From assembly GCA_964425755.1 (NCBI GenBank), contig CAYRNY010000002.1, forward strand, positions 310,001 to 374,000: a DNA stretch of 64,000 nucleotides, written 5' to 3'. The position numbers and the translations under genes are program-made. Under the pieces are notes generated by a model that worked only from the letters and a program-made list of their open reading frames with translations, was not told the DNA's origin and ran no database searches. The stretch's first letter is position 1. Each line of letters opens with the position of its first letter. This document shows, in pieces, positions 43,614-52,430 of the stretch. This DNA comes from CAYRNY01 sp964425755 (GTDB taxonomy: Bacteria > Chloroflexota > Anaerolineae > Aggregatilineales > Aggregatilineaceae).

Positions 43614-44540
43614 TTAACTTCGCTCAGCGATGAAATTGGCTACAGTGCGAGCGTCTGGCAATGACGGTTGTGCCCCCATTTTGGTCGCCGCCAACGCGCC
43701 ACACGCGCTGGCATAGCGTACCGCTTGTTCCAGGTTCTTGCCCTGACTGAGTGCGACTACCAGGCCGGCGTTAAACGCGTCGCCCGCTGCTGTCGTATCG
43801 ACAGGTGTGATGGCGAATGCGGGAACGCGGACCCAGCCCCATGAACCAGCCGCTAGAGCCCCTTCCGCGCCAAGTGTGATCACGGCGCTTGACGGTCCCA
43901 GGCTCAAAGCGAGATGGGCCAGTTCTTCGTCGGATAATTCCATTACGTCCTCTTCAGGACGGCTTACGAGCTGTGCCAATTCGATGCGATTTGGCGTTAT
44001 CACGTCTACGTGACGCAAAAGATCGCCGGGTAACTGCTGCGCCGGTGCTGGGTTGAGCACAACACGCGCCCCAAACTCCCGGCCCAGACGTGCTGCCTCA
44101 ACATTTGTCTCAAGGGGTACTTCAAGCTGCATCAAGAGCACGTCAGCGGTTTCAAGAGCCGCTTCGGCTGCGCGCACATGGGACGGCGTAAGGCGCATGT
44201 TTGCGCCTGATGCCACTGTGATGCTGTTTTCGCTATCCGCCGCCACAGCGATCAGTGCCACGCCGGTCGCTGCATCCGGGTCACGCGTTATATACGCGGT
44301 GTCTATACCTGCCTGCCGGTATGCTTCAAGGCACTGCTCGCCGAACACGTCTTGCCCGACACGCGCGACAAACGTCACTTCCGCGCCTAGGCGCGCCGCG
44401 CCAACCGCTTGATTGGCGCCCTTCCCTCCCATTGCCATGACGAAATCACGTCCGAGGACCGTTTCTCCCGGGCGCGGGATATGCGGTGTCTGCACGACAA
44501 AATCGACATTGGCGCTGCCAACCACCACAACACGAGACAT
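43614..44540 (-). CDS. rbsK: Ribokinase (PfkB family)
   Basis: A 308-residue PfkB sugar kinase that phosphorylates ribose at O5. Signature 1 is MGGKGANQAVGAARLGAEV and signature 2 DTTAAGDAFNAGLVVAL, with the catalytic Asp in AAGDAF. The N-terminus VVVGSANVDFVVQTPHIPRP and the order of motifs match RbsK more closely than fructokinases or adenosine kinases. No ribose transporter or regulator gene is adjacent. It lies 85 bases upstream of the response regulator on the same strand, so a shared transcript is possible but not supported by a tight junction. Confidence 0.9.
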   Translation of the reverse strand: MSRVVVVGSANVDFVVQTPHIPRPGETVLGRDFVMAMGGKGANQAVGAARLGAEVTFVARVGQDVFGEQCLEAYRQAGIDTAYITRDPDAATGVALIAVAADSENSITVASGANMRLTPSHVRAAEAALETADVLLMQLEVPLETNVEAARLGREFGARVVLNPAPAQQLPGDLLRHVDVITPNRIELAQLVSRPEEDVMELSDEELAHLALSLGPSSAVITLGAEGALAAGSWGWVRVPAFAITPVDTTAAGDAFNAGLVVALSQGKNLEQAVRYASACGALAATKMGAQPSLPDARTVANFIAERS

Positions 44541-44635
44541 ACGAAAACCCCGTTTCTGGATACTAGAATAATAGCATGCTGTTGTGTGCTCTTATCTTAC
44601 TGCACTCCGGGGATTTTTCGCATGTTTACGTTTCC

Positions 44636-44673
44636 ACAAAAAGAAACACGGCCCTTGCACGAAGGCCGTGTTT
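44636..44673 (-). terminator. Rho-independent terminator of acnA
   Basis: On the minus strand a perfect 10-bp stem (AAACACGGCC with GGCCGTGTTT) and 10-base loop are followed by a CTTTTTG tract. It lies 49 bases after the aconitase stop. Confidence 0.8.
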
Positions 44674-44721
44674 GCGAAACGAAGCGGTGCACAGGTGCAA
44701 GAAGGCTGCGGCGACCGCGCG

Positions 44722-47442
44722 TTACTCGTTAAGCATGCTGCGCAGCACGGTGTGCAGAATCCCACCGTTGCGATAGTAATTTACCTCGACGGGCGTGTCC
44801 AGACGACAAATCACGTTGAACACTTTCACCGTGCCGTCGTCGGCTTTTGCTTTCACCAGTATTTCCTGACCGGGTTGCAGGTTATCGTCGATTTCGATGT
44901 CGTAAACCTCGCGCCCGGTCAAGCCCAGGCTGTCGGCACTGTCCCCCTGCTGGAACTGCAGCGGTAGCACGCCCATCCCGATCAAGTTGCTGCGATGGAT
45001 GCGTTCGTAACTTTCGGCGATTACAGCCTCTATCCCAAGCAGTAACGTGCCTTTTGCCGCCCAGTCACGCGAACTGCCGGTTCCGTATTCCTTGCCCGCC
45101 AGCACGATCAATGGCGTCCCTTCGGCCTTGTAGCGCTCGGCAGCCTCGAAGATCGTCATCTGCTCGCCACTGGGCAAATGGATCGTTACGCCGCCCTCTG
45201 TGCCAGGAGCCAGCCGATTCTTGAGGCGGATATTGGCAAACGTGCCGCGAACCATGACGCGGTCATTGCCACGCCGTGAGCCATACGAGTTGAAGTCTTT
45301 CGGCTCCACGCCGTGTTCCATGAGATATTTAGCTGCCGGGCTGTTCAGCGCGATCGCACCAGCCGGGGAGATGTGATCGGTGGTGACGGAGTCCCCGAGC
45401 AATGCTAGCACGCGAGCACCTGAAATGCTGGATAACGCTTCTGGCTCCGGCGAGAGATCGAGGAAGAACGGCGGTTCCTGGATATACGTGGAATCGGGGT
45501 CCCAGTCGTATACCGGGCTTTCGGTGACCGGGATCGCATTCCAGGTTTCGTTACCGTCGAAAACGTTCGCGTATTGCTCTTTGAACATTTCCGGCTTTAC
45601 TGCCGCTGTGATCACGTCGCCGATCTCGCGCTGTGTGGGCCAGATGTCGCGCAGGTAAACCGGCTCGCCCGCGTTATTGTGCCCCAGCGGATCGTTTGCC
45701 AGATCGATATCTACCGTGCCGGCGATCGCATATGCGACCACCAGCGGCGGGGAAGCAAGATAATTTGCTTTCACATGCGGGTTGACGCGGCCTTCAAAAT
45801 TGCGGTTCCCGCTCAAGACGGAGGCCGCAACCAGATCGTGCTCCTCAATGACGGCGGCGACTTCTTCCGGCAAGGGGCCACTGTTCCCGATGCAGGTGGT
45901 GCAACCGTAACCGACCAGGTAGAAACCGAGTTGCTCCAGATAGTGCAACAGATTGGATTCTTGCAGGTATTTCGTCACCACCTTTGAGCCAGGGGCCAGG
46001 CTCGTTTTGACATACGGCGGCACGCTTAACCCGGCTTCGACAGCCTTCTTAGCGAGCAGCCCTGCCCCGACCATCACCGATGGATTGGAGGTGTTCGTGC
46101 AGCTTGTGATCGCCGCGATCACGACTGAGCCGTGTGTGAGTTCGGCCTTGTGCCCGTTGCTCCCGAAACGCACTGTTCCGTGCCAGCCAAGCTCGGATTC
46201 ATTCAACTCAAAACCGCGCTCAGCCGTCGGGGCAACCAGGTCGCGCCGAAAGGTCTCCTTCATCCGCGTCAATTGGATGCGATCCTGTGGGCGCTTGGGA
46301 CCGGCAAGGCTCGGTTCGACTGTGGCCATATCCAGTTCGAGCGTGTCCGTGAAGACTGGATCGGGTGTGTCGTCGGTACGGAACAACCCCTGTGCTTTCG
46401 TGTACTGCTCTACCAGCTTGACTTGTTCCTCGGTCCGTCCGGTCAATGCCAGATACCGCAGTGTTTCCGCGTCAATTGGGAAGAATCCCATCGTGGCCCC
46501 GTATTCGGGCGCCATGTTCGCCAACGTCGCGCGGTCGGGCAAGCTCAACGAGCTGAGGCCCTGGCCGTAGAATTCAACGAACTTACCGACCACCCCCTTG
46601 TTGCGCAGCATCTGCGTGACGACCAGCACCAAGTCGGTCGCGGTTGCGCCATCCGGCAACTTGCCGGTGAGTTTGAACCCGACGACTTCTGGCATCACCA
46701 TGTAGATGGGCTGCCCCAAGATCACAGCTTCAGCCTCGATCCCGCCAACGCCCCAGCCAACGACTCCCAGGCCGTTGATCATCGTCGTGTGCGAGTCCGT
46801 GCCGACGAGACTGTCCGGATAGACCACCGTATCGCCGTCTATCTCGCTTGTTAACACGCCGCGCGCGAGGTATTCGAGGTTGACCTGATGCACGATCCCG
46901 GTTGCCGGCGGAACGGCACGGAAATTCTCGAACGCCCCCTGCCCCCAGCGGATGAATTCGTAACGCTCGCGGTTGCGCTCAAACTCAATCTCAGCGTTGA
47001 TCTTCAGCGCATCCGGCGTTCCGAATTGATCGACTTGCACGGAATGATCGATCACCAGGTCGACCGGTAGCACAGGCTGGATACGGGCCGGGTCACCGCC
47101 CATGCGCTCCATTGCTGACCGGAGCGCCGCGAGATCAACAAGCGACGGCACACCGGTGAAATCCTGCAGGATCACACGTGCCGGTTTGAATGGAATTTCC
47201 TGCCCCTCGGATGCGGCGGGCGACCACTGCGCCAGCTTTTCGATATCGGCATCCGTGATCTCAAAGCCATTGTTGTTGCGCAACACCGATTCGATCAGCA
47301 CTTTGATCGAAAATGGAAGCCGGGAGACATCACCAATCCCCTGTTCTTCCAGCGCACGCAGGCGATAATACACCAGGCTTTCGCTGCCGGTGTCAAGTGT
47401 CGCGCGTGCGCCGAACGGATCGCGAAATGTTCCTTCTGTCAT
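44722..47442 (-). CDS. acnA: Aconitate hydratase A
   Basis: A 906-residue [4Fe-4S] aconitase of the AcnA/IRP type, which isomerises citrate to isocitrate. Cluster ligands are in AAITSCTNTSNPSVMVGAG and GYGCTTCIGNSGPL. The N-terminal ILQDFTGVPSLVDLAALRSA and VGTDSHTTMINGLGVVGWGV, and the swivelling-domain signatures GDSVTTDHISPAGAI and GKEYGTGSSRDWAAKG, confirm it. The length is normal for AcnA, and RNA-binding dual function as in IRP1 cannot be judged. A TATAAT on the minus strand at 47511-47506 could be its -10. It is monocistronic, ending in a strong terminator. Confidence 0.97.
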   Translation of the reverse strand: MTEGTFRDPFGARATLDTGSESLVYYRLRALEEQGIGDVSRLPFSIKVLIESVLRNNNGFEITDADIEKLAQWSPAASEGQEIPFKPARVILQDFTGVPSLVDLAALRSAMERMGGDPARIQPVLPVDLVIDHSVQVDQFGTPDALKINAEIEFERNRERYEFIRWGQGAFENFRAVPPATGIVHQVNLEYLARGVLTSEIDGDTVVYPDSLVGTDSHTTMINGLGVVGWGVGGIEAEAVILGQPIYMVMPEVVGFKLTGKLPDGATATDLVLVVTQMLRNKGVVGKFVEFYGQGLSSLSLPDRATLANMAPEYGATMGFFPIDAETLRYLALTGRTEEQVKLVEQYTKAQGLFRTDDTPDPVFTDTLELDMATVEPSLAGPKRPQDRIQLTRMKETFRRDLVAPTAERGFELNESELGWHGTVRFGSNGHKAELTHGSVVIAAITSCTNTSNPSVMVGAGLLAKKAVEAGLSVPPYVKTSLAPGSKVVTKYLQESNLLHYLEQLGFYLVGYGCTTCIGNSGPLPEEVAAVIEEHDLVAASVLSGNRNFEGRVNPHVKANYLASPPLVVAYAIAGTVDIDLANDPLGHNNAGEPVYLRDIWPTQREIGDVITAAVKPEMFKEQYANVFDGNETWNAIPVTESPVYDWDPDSTYIQEPPFFLDLSPEPEALSSISGARVLALLGDSVTTDHISPAGAIALNSPAAKYLMEHGVEPKDFNSYGSRRGNDRVMVRGTFANIRLKNRLAPGTEGGVTIHLPSGEQMTIFEAAERYKAEGTPLIVLAGKEYGTGSSRDWAAKGTLLLGIEAVIAESYERIHRSNLIGMGVLPLQFQQGDSADSLGLTGREVYDIEIDDNLQPGQEILVKAKADDGTVKVFNVICRLDTPVEVNYYRNGGILHTVLRSMLNE

Positions 47443-47585
47443 TACCTAATCCTTCCTTCTGTGGGTAGCCTCATTGACTGCCTGGGGAGTCCTAATCCAT
47501 CAGGCATTATAACAACCCGGCGCAATATCTCCTAAGCCGCCCGTTCCAGAAGCTGCCCCGGTCGGCAAAACGCGCCTAATGTGTC

Positions 47586-47614
47586 TTGCGGCATTCGCCT
47601 AGTTTGCTTATAAT
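47586..47614 (+). promoter_or_regulatory. Predicted promoter of the unknown gene pair
   Basis: TTGCGG (47586-47591) and a perfect TATAAT (47609-47614), exactly 17-base spacer. The -10 lies 72 bases before the TTG start of the gene at 47687. Confidence 0.6.
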
Positions 47615-47686
47615 AATCCCCTGCACGCACCATAACCGTACTGAATCATATCACCCGCATACCTAGCGCCATCTCAGGGTAAGACA

Positions 47687-49261
47687 TTGCTTCAGCTTCA
47701 AACCAAAACCCGGCAATACTGGACTGAGCGTTTCGAGATCACCGACGACGATATCGCCTATGTCTTCAATGTGTTTCTTGAAACAGAGACACCACAGACA
47801 AGCAAAGAACTCGCCCGATATCTCATTCAATCGCGCCTTGAACAAGAAGCTCAAGCGCTGCGTCGCCGGGTTGAAAGCGGCGATCTATTTCAGCCGCAGC
47901 ACGAATATGAAGTCGGGCAGCGTATCGTTTTCCCCGTTTTAGATTATACGATCGGTGAGGTTATTGACGAACGCCCCGGACATAATCCGGAACATGGCGC
48001 GTTTACCGTCATCACGGTTGAGTTTGAAGATGGTACACAGCGCGAGTTTGCCAGCGGGTTGAAGACACCGCACGCGTTGAATATCGACGTGGGGACCGAA
48101 CTGGTCGACTTGAAGCCTAACGGCGATGTCGAGCGCTTGTTGCGCGAGTACGGTGACGACATTGTGTACCTGATCGAGGAGCGCTTACGCCAGGAAGAGG
48201 ACGCGGTCTATTTTGCGGGCCGGTGGTTCTTGAAATCGTTACTGGCCGATGTGAGTATCGCCCATCTGCATCTAGCTGAAGCCGTTTTGGTGATGCACGA
48301 AGGTGGCCCGCTCAAGACCAAGACGATTCTGAACGAGCTTGACCTGCCAGAAGAGATCAACACGCGCTTGCAGGCATTTTCACTCGACTACGCACTGTTT
48401 AATGACAGCCGCTTCGACGAGGTCGGCCCGGCTGGTGAGGTGCTGTGGTACCTGAGCGAGATGGAACCGGATGAGGTTACGTCCGTGCCGCAATGGCTGC
48501 AGTACGAGCGGATCGATTATGATTGGCAGCTTCTCACGGATGAGCTGGCGGCGCTCGAACGCGATATTGACGATGAGTTATCGAATTTCCGGTCGCCTGA
48601 GCGCGCCAAAGACTCTGTGACCTTCAGCTTAAACTATCCGCACCGCCGCACCGGGACCCTGCCACTGAGTTCGCGCTTGCGGCATCTTTTCCCGACGGCC
48701 TATGAAGCACCGCACATCTTGATGACGCTGGTTGACGGTCAGACGGGTGAGGAAATGATCGGCTGGGTTGTGCGCGAGCATCGCTATGTCTACGGACTGG
48801 CGGATTTCTACCGTCGCCACAAACTGCCGATCGGGGCATACATCACCGTGCGCCGCACCGATGATCCATCGCGTGTAATTGTGGACTATCAGGCTCACCG
48901 GCCCCGCACGGAGTGGATACGCTTGGCGCGTCCCCAGGCGAACGGTCGCTTGAGCTTTGAAAATGACAAGCGTGCCATTGGGGCCGAATACGACGAGTTG
49001 ATGGTGCTGGGTGCGGATGACCTGAAGGGGTTGGATAAGCTGTGGATATCTACTGCTGCCCCGCGCGAGCCGCTTGCCGAAACCATGCGCAACCTGATCG
49101 GGGAGCTTCAGCGGTTGACGCCACAGAATGCCGTGCATGCAAAAACCCTGTATAGCACGGTCAATGCCATTCGACGTTGCCCACCCGGCCCGATATTTGC
49201 GGCGCTGGTAGCCCGTCCCGAATTCGAACACGTGGGGGGGCCGTACTGGCGTCTTGCGTAA
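47687..49261 (+). CDS. Conserved hypothetical protein with winged-helix-like segment
   Basis: A 524-residue protein of no family I can name. The start is a TTG at 47687, with AGGG about seven bases ahead; there is no ATG for roughly 200 codons. Residues about 20-50 look like a helical bundle (DIAYVFNVFLETETPQTSKE). Residues 75-130 have YEVGQRIVFPVLDYTIGEVI, suggesting a small SH3-like beta barrel. Residues about 195-265 (LHLAEAVLVMHEGGPLKTKT, then ILNELDLPEEINTRLQAFSL) resemble a HARE-HTH-type winged helix. The C-terminal half is mixed. No catalytic motif is evident. It is followed by a smaller gene with a similar helix segment; both probably share one promoter. Confidence 0.75.
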   Translation: MLQLQTKTRQYWTERFEITDDDIAYVFNVFLETETPQTSKELARYLIQSRLEQEAQALRRRVESGDLFQPQHEYEVGQRIVFPVLDYTIGEVIDERPGHNPEHGAFTVITVEFEDGTQREFASGLKTPHALNIDVGTELVDLKPNGDVERLLREYGDDIVYLIEERLRQEEDAVYFAGRWFLKSLLADVSIAHLHLAEAVLVMHEGGPLKTKTILNELDLPEEINTRLQAFSLDYALFNDSRFDEVGPAGEVLWYLSEMEPDEVTSVPQWLQYERIDYDWQLLTDELAALERDIDDELSNFRSPERAKDSVTFSLNYPHRRTGTLPLSSRLRHLFPTAYEAPHILMTLVDGQTGEEMIGWVVREHRYVYGLADFYRRHKLPIGAYITVRRTDDPSRVIVDYQAHRPRTEWIRLARPQANGRLSFENDKRAIGAEYDELMVLGADDLKGLDKLWISTAAPREPLAETMRNLIGELQRLTPQNAVHAKTLYSTVNAIRRCPPGPIFAALVARPEFEHVGGPYWRLA

Positions 49262-49299
49262 GATAATGTTAGCCGACACACACATTTAGGATACCGTCT

Positions 49300-49746
49300 G
49301 TGAGTTCATCTGCCAGCGCAGCTAGCCGGCGCATCAAACCGACGCTCGAAACCAAATTCCATATCGATTACGATTGGTGGGACCGCGAAGGGCGAGAACT
49401 GCGCGTCTATCTGCTGAGCCATTTGCGCCCTGAACAGCGCGAGTTGTTTGCTTCTCAAACGTCGGGAGACGCCGAGGAGATTGACTGGATCGACCCTGAA
49501 ACTGCCGAGGTGCGCAAGATCGATCCGTTGCAGCGCGCCTTGCACGAGGCGAGCCAGCGTGAGGATTTCATTACGCCGCATACCTCACTGGTGGACGCTG
49601 TCTTCCGTGTCTTTCTGGCGAATGGCAATACCCCCCTAACCCCGATTGAGTTAGGCGAGCGTATCGGACGTCCCCCGATGACAATCCTACGCACGCTATC
49701 CGGCCAGAATGTTTATAAAGGGATACGGCCGGTCATCAACAAATGA
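49300..49746 (+). CDS. Conserved hypothetical winged-helix protein
   Basis: A 148-residue soluble protein. The first 95 residues are charged (TLETKFHIDYDWWDREGREL, SHLRPEQRELFASQTSGDAE). The last 55 (SLVDAVFRVFLANGNTPLTP, then IELGERIGRPPMTILRTLSG) look like a helix-turn-helix with wing. It starts with GTG at 49300; TAGGA lies eight bases upstream. It follows the 524-residue unknown gene by 38 bases, so the pair is likely one operon. The shared winged-helix flavour suggests that both act on DNA or with RNA polymerase. This is inference and no effector domain is visible. Confidence 0.72.
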   Translation: MSSSASAASRRIKPTLETKFHIDYDWWDREGRELRVYLLSHLRPEQRELFASQTSGDAEEIDWIDPETAEVRKIDPLQRALHEASQREDFITPHTSLVDAVFRVFLANGNTPLTPIELGERIGRPPMTILRTLSGQNVYKGIRPVINK

Positions 49747-49772
49747 TCTCTGCCACAGGTGCCATTTACAGC

Positions 49773-49801
49773 TTGACACCCAGTATGGTGGTCTTTACAA
49801 T
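49773..49801 (+). promoter_or_regulatory. Near-consensus promoter of tRNA-Arg(UCU)
   Basis: TTGACA (49773-49778), 17-base spacer, TACAAT (49796-49801). The -10 ends 15 bases before the tRNA. Confidence 0.75.
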
Positions 49802-49816
49802 GACGGCAGCAAGCCT

Positions 49817-49889
49817 GCCCCTGTAGCTCAGTGGATAGAGCAACTGCCTTCTAAGCAGCAGGCCGGGGGTTCGAATCCCTCCAGGGGCG
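49817..49889 (+). tRNA. tRNA-Arg (anticodon UCU)
   Basis: A 73-base tRNA without encoded CCA. Acceptor GCCCCTG pairs with CAGGGGC. The anticodon loop CTTCTAA gives TCT (reads AGA). The anticodon stem ACTGC/GCAGC has an A-C mismatch at its base. T arm GGGGG-TTCGAAT-CCCTC. Confidence 0.96.
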
Positions 49890-49902
49890 CACGTGAAAAA
49901 AG

Positions 49903-49930
49903 AAACCCGCCACTGTCTGGCGGGTTTTTT
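49903..49930. terminator. Bidirectional rho-independent terminator
   Basis: A 10-bp stem AAACCCGCCA/TGGCGGGTTT with loop CTGTC, followed by T(6) on the plus strand and by TTTCTTTTTT on the minus strand. It terminates the tRNA on one side and the BTAD regulator gene on the other. Confidence 0.85.
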
Positions 49931-49959
49931 ATTCGAATGGGGAAACGTCACACCAAGGC

Positions 49960-51237
49960 TCAGGACATGATCGAAGCGTAAAGCTCCTGGGTTTCTTTCT
50001 CCGGTTCGCGGCCGTCTTGTTTCAACTGGTCGATAAGCTTTTGATAGTGTGCCGCTGCCTCGCTGCGCCGCCCTAACCGCGCATAAAGCTGCATGATCTG
50101 GCGGTGAATCGGCTCGTAGCGATCGTTTTCCTGAATCGCACGCTGAAGCAGTCCAAGCGCGTGTTGTTGGCGCCCTTCTTCCAGGCGGATCGCCGCCATC
50201 GCGCTCAATGCCTCCAGATAACCCCGCTGGTAGTCTGCGCGGCGTTCCAGAATCCACTGGTCGGTATGCCCTTGCAGGAACGGCCCCTCATACATATCAA
50301 TCGCAGCCTGCCACATCGCGGCTTTGTCTTCGGTCTCCGGCGACCGCCCTTTCACCAATGCGCCAACAAACTCCATGATATCATACTTGATTGACACATC
50401 AGGGTTGACGCGATAATAGCCGCCATCATGCACCAATACGTCGAAGTCCAACGCCTTGTGCAGGCGGCGTTTCGTCACGTGGAATACGTTCACAGCCTGA
50501 TCGTTTTCGAGGTCCGGCCAGAAAGCCTGGCAAATCTCAGACCGCGTCACTACCGGTCGATCCAGCGCAAAGAAGAAAAGCAGGCGCGGCAAATGCCCTT
50601 CCCACGTTTCAATTTGTTCCCCGTTCAACAGCACATATCCCGGGCCCAAGGCGTAGACTTCCAACTCAGTTTCGCCGCTTGTGCGCATCCCGTAGAAATT
50701 GCCAGAGACCAGCGTGTCATCTTTCAGGATAACAGCCTTGCGTTGTGCGATCAGCGAGACCCAGGGCAAACGGGGCAATGTGCGGCTGTTGATCACGATT
50801 TTACAGTGCGGCGGCAGCCGGAGGATGACCCGCTCAATGAACGCCTGAATATCATCCGCGCTATCTGTCCGATCGTACTCGTCTAGAATCAGCAAGAACG
50901 GATCGCTGCTCAGTTCGCCCAGGTCAGCGACAAACGCATCAAGTAGCTCTTCGAATCGCGCCTCGTCGGCGGTTTCGAAGTGAATTTGATGCAGGTGACG
51001 ACCAAACGTCGGGTGTTGGTTTGCCAGGTCGTGTGTGATGCCGGACAAAAATGAACGAATGTTGATGTCATCCGGCCCCATCGCGTAGAAAAACACCTGC
51101 GTCCCAGGGTCGTTCATGAGTTGTGCAACCAGCACTGAACGGTATCGTCCGTCGGGATGCAGCAGGGCGACGCTTGCGTCGCGGGTACGTTCCTTGAATG
51201 CCTGATAAGAGGCTTCGATCAAATTGTTCAGTTCCAT
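49960..51237 (-). CDS. BTAD-type (SARP-like) regulator with degenerate ATPase front half
   Basis: A 425-residue regulator. The N-terminal half resembles the MalT/STAND ATPase region: Walker B-like LLILDEYDRTD and VINSRTLPRLPW are present. The Walker A position reads LLHPDGRYRSV, with no GKT, so nucleotide binding is doubtful. Residues about 220-310 form an OmpR-like winged helix (VYALGPGYVLLNGEQIETWE, LRVTK-type VFHVTKRRLHKAL), and the rest is the helical bacterial transcriptional activator domain (YEGPFLQGHTDQWILERRAD, then TPR-like LGLLQRAIQENDRYEPIHRQ). Together this is the SARP/AfsR pattern. It stands alone between a terminator and a large AT-rich gap, so the target genes are unknown. Confidence 0.85.
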   Translation of the reverse strand: MELNNLIEASYQAFKERTRDASVALLHPDGRYRSVLVAQLMNDPGTQVFFYAMGPDDINIRSFLSGITHDLANQHPTFGRHLHQIHFETADEARFEELLDAFVADLGELSSDPFLLILDEYDRTDSADDIQAFIERVILRLPPHCKIVINSRTLPRLPWVSLIAQRKAVILKDDTLVSGNFYGMRTSGETELEVYALGPGYVLLNGEQIETWEGHLPRLLFFFALDRPVVTRSEICQAFWPDLENDQAVNVFHVTKRRLHKALDFDVLVHDGGYYRVNPDVSIKYDIMEFVGALVKGRSPETEDKAAMWQAAIDMYEGPFLQGHTDQWILERRADYQRGYLEALSAMAAIRLEEGRQQHALGLLQRAIQENDRYEPIHRQIMQLYARLGRRSEAAAHYQKLIDQLKQDGREPEKETQELYASIMS

Positions 51238-51678
51238 GAGCCATCCCTTATATCTGCATACTGATTCAGCCTGATTTTAGTATAGATCGGATAGTGTGAT
51301 AAGGCAAATGCTAAGTTCAAGGTATTTACGACTTACGTGTTATGCCATGTTTTAAACACGATGTCACTTACAGAACCTGTAAATCGCGATCATTCTGGGG
51401 ATTAACCATCCACAGGCGGCGCAATATTGTGTATCATAAAACATGTCTTCACATCGAAACGGGTTTCGCTGGCGCATTTGCTGGTGCCGTTGTGAAATTA
51501 ATGAAATATTGTGACCGGAAAAAATATATGGTAATTTGTCTATAGAATTATCAGGTTGCCTGCCTACCGTGCTGGCAGGCTAACGCGATGCAGCAATACC
51601 TGTTGGTATGCTGCCTGCGATTGTTCGCACAAAGCAACCTTTACATCGCCAATTAAACTACAAAAGTGAGCTGGTTTC
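51238..51678. other. AT-rich intergenic region with two hairpins
   Basis: A 441-base gap upstream of the HhH membrane-protein gene. It is AT-rich for this genome and contains no open frame I can support. It ends in two adjacent stem-loops, described separately. Divergent promoters for the BTAD regulator and the HhH gene are expected here, but I find no strong hexamer pair. Confidence 0.4.
51558..51614 (+). repeat. Two adjacent stem-loops in the leader of the HhH gene
   Basis: Hairpin 1: GCCTGCC (51558-51564), 9-base loop, GGCAGGC (51574-51580). Hairpin 2: GCAGC-A-ATACC (51590-51600), tetraloop TGTT, GGTATGCTGC (51605-51614), with one bulged A. They lie 65-120 bases before the ATG at 51679. 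No T tract follows. They could be an untranslated leader structure or a small RNA. Confidence 0.4.
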
Positions 51679-52086
51679 ATGTACAAAACAACTCGAAACC
51701 TGACTGCGTTGGGCATAGGATTAGGCGTGAGCGCGATCGTTGGCTGGTTGCTGCTCAGAGAGAACAGGCGGCGCGACGACGATGCCAGTGTAACGGTACG
51801 ATCGCAGCGCCGCCAAAGCGCGCCTGCCGAATCGCCACAGATCGTTCTGCCGCTTGAGCCAATTGACGAGGCGGGCGGTGCGGAGGACGATCTGACCCAG
51901 ATTAACGATATCGGTCCGCGCTTTGCTGAGGCATTACAGGCGATCGGGATCACGCGTTTTGACCAACTGGCCCAGCAAACACCGGAGGAACTGGCGGAAC
52001 GCTTGAGCACGCATACAACAGTACGCGCGCAGCGTATTCGTGAGAAAGACTGGGTCGGGCAAGCCGCTAAGCTGGCACAGCGGTGA
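51679..52086 (+). CDS. Membrane-anchored helix-hairpin-helix protein
   Basis: A 135-residue protein. An N-terminal membrane segment (LTALGIGLGVSAIVGWLLL) is followed by a basic patch (RENRRRDDD), a linker and a C-terminal helix-hairpin-helix domain. The latter reads DDLTQINDIGPRFAEALQAI and GITRFDQLAQQTPEELAERL. This is the HhH pattern found in many small 5'-nuclease-like or ribosomal-protein-like proteins; no nuclease residues are added. It may bind DNA or another protein at the membrane. The start ATG has a GTGAGCTGG stretch upstream, a weak site. It is the first of three plus-strand genes with short gaps (8 bases, then 8-base overlap). Confidence 0.8.
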   Translation: MYKTTRNLTALGIGLGVSAIVGWLLLRENRRRDDDASVTVRSQRRQSAPAESPQIVLPLEPIDEAGGAEDDLTQINDIGPRFAEALQAIGITRFDQLAQQTPEELAERLSTHTTVRAQRIREKDWVGQAAKLAQR

Positions 52087-52094
52087 CTTAACCT

Positions 52095-52430
52095 ATGGCG
52101 ACACCCAAACCTGCCGACATTACGCTCCATCAAAGCAGCGGTACGTTGATCATCACCTGGGCGGACGGCCAGATTTGTCATTATCCCGTGGGGCCGTTGC
52201 GGATGGCCTGTCCATGTGCGGAATGTCGCGGCGGGCACGAGCACATGGGCCGGCATAACGATCCGGAAAACCTGCTCGACCTGGTGCCGGACCGCGCGTA
52301 CACGGTAGAGCGCGTTGAGCTTGTGGGCCACTATGCCCTGCAATTCGTTTGGAATGATGGACATGATTCCGGTATCTATACGTGGGATTATCTTTACCGG
52401 TTATGTCCTAAGGAGAATCCAGATGCTTGA
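52095..52430 (+). CDS. DUF971 / gamma-butyrobetaine hydroxylase N-terminal-like protein
   Basis: A 111-residue DUF971 protein. The conserved strand order is IITWADGQICHYPVGPLRMA, then CPCAECRGGHE, then VELVGHYALQFVWNDGHDSG and IYTWDYLYRLCP. The same fold forms the zinc-binding N-terminal domain of gamma-butyrobetaine hydroxylase, but the oxygenase domain is missing. Some relatives take part in Fe-S protein maturation. The Cys in CPCAEC are likely metal ligands. It starts with ATG at 52095, eight bases after the HhH gene, and overlaps the next gene by eight bases. Confidence 0.88.
   Translation: MATPKPADITLHQSSGTLIITWADGQICHYPVGPLRMACPCAECRGGHEHMGRHNDPENLLDLVPDRAYTVERVELVGHYALQFVWNDGHDSGIYTWDYLYRLCPKENPDA

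Noticed and set aside
51564..52364. A 266-codon minus-strand open frame over the HhH and DUF971 genes
   Set aside because: Both plus-strand genes beneath it have recognisable domains and translational coupling; the antisense frame has none.
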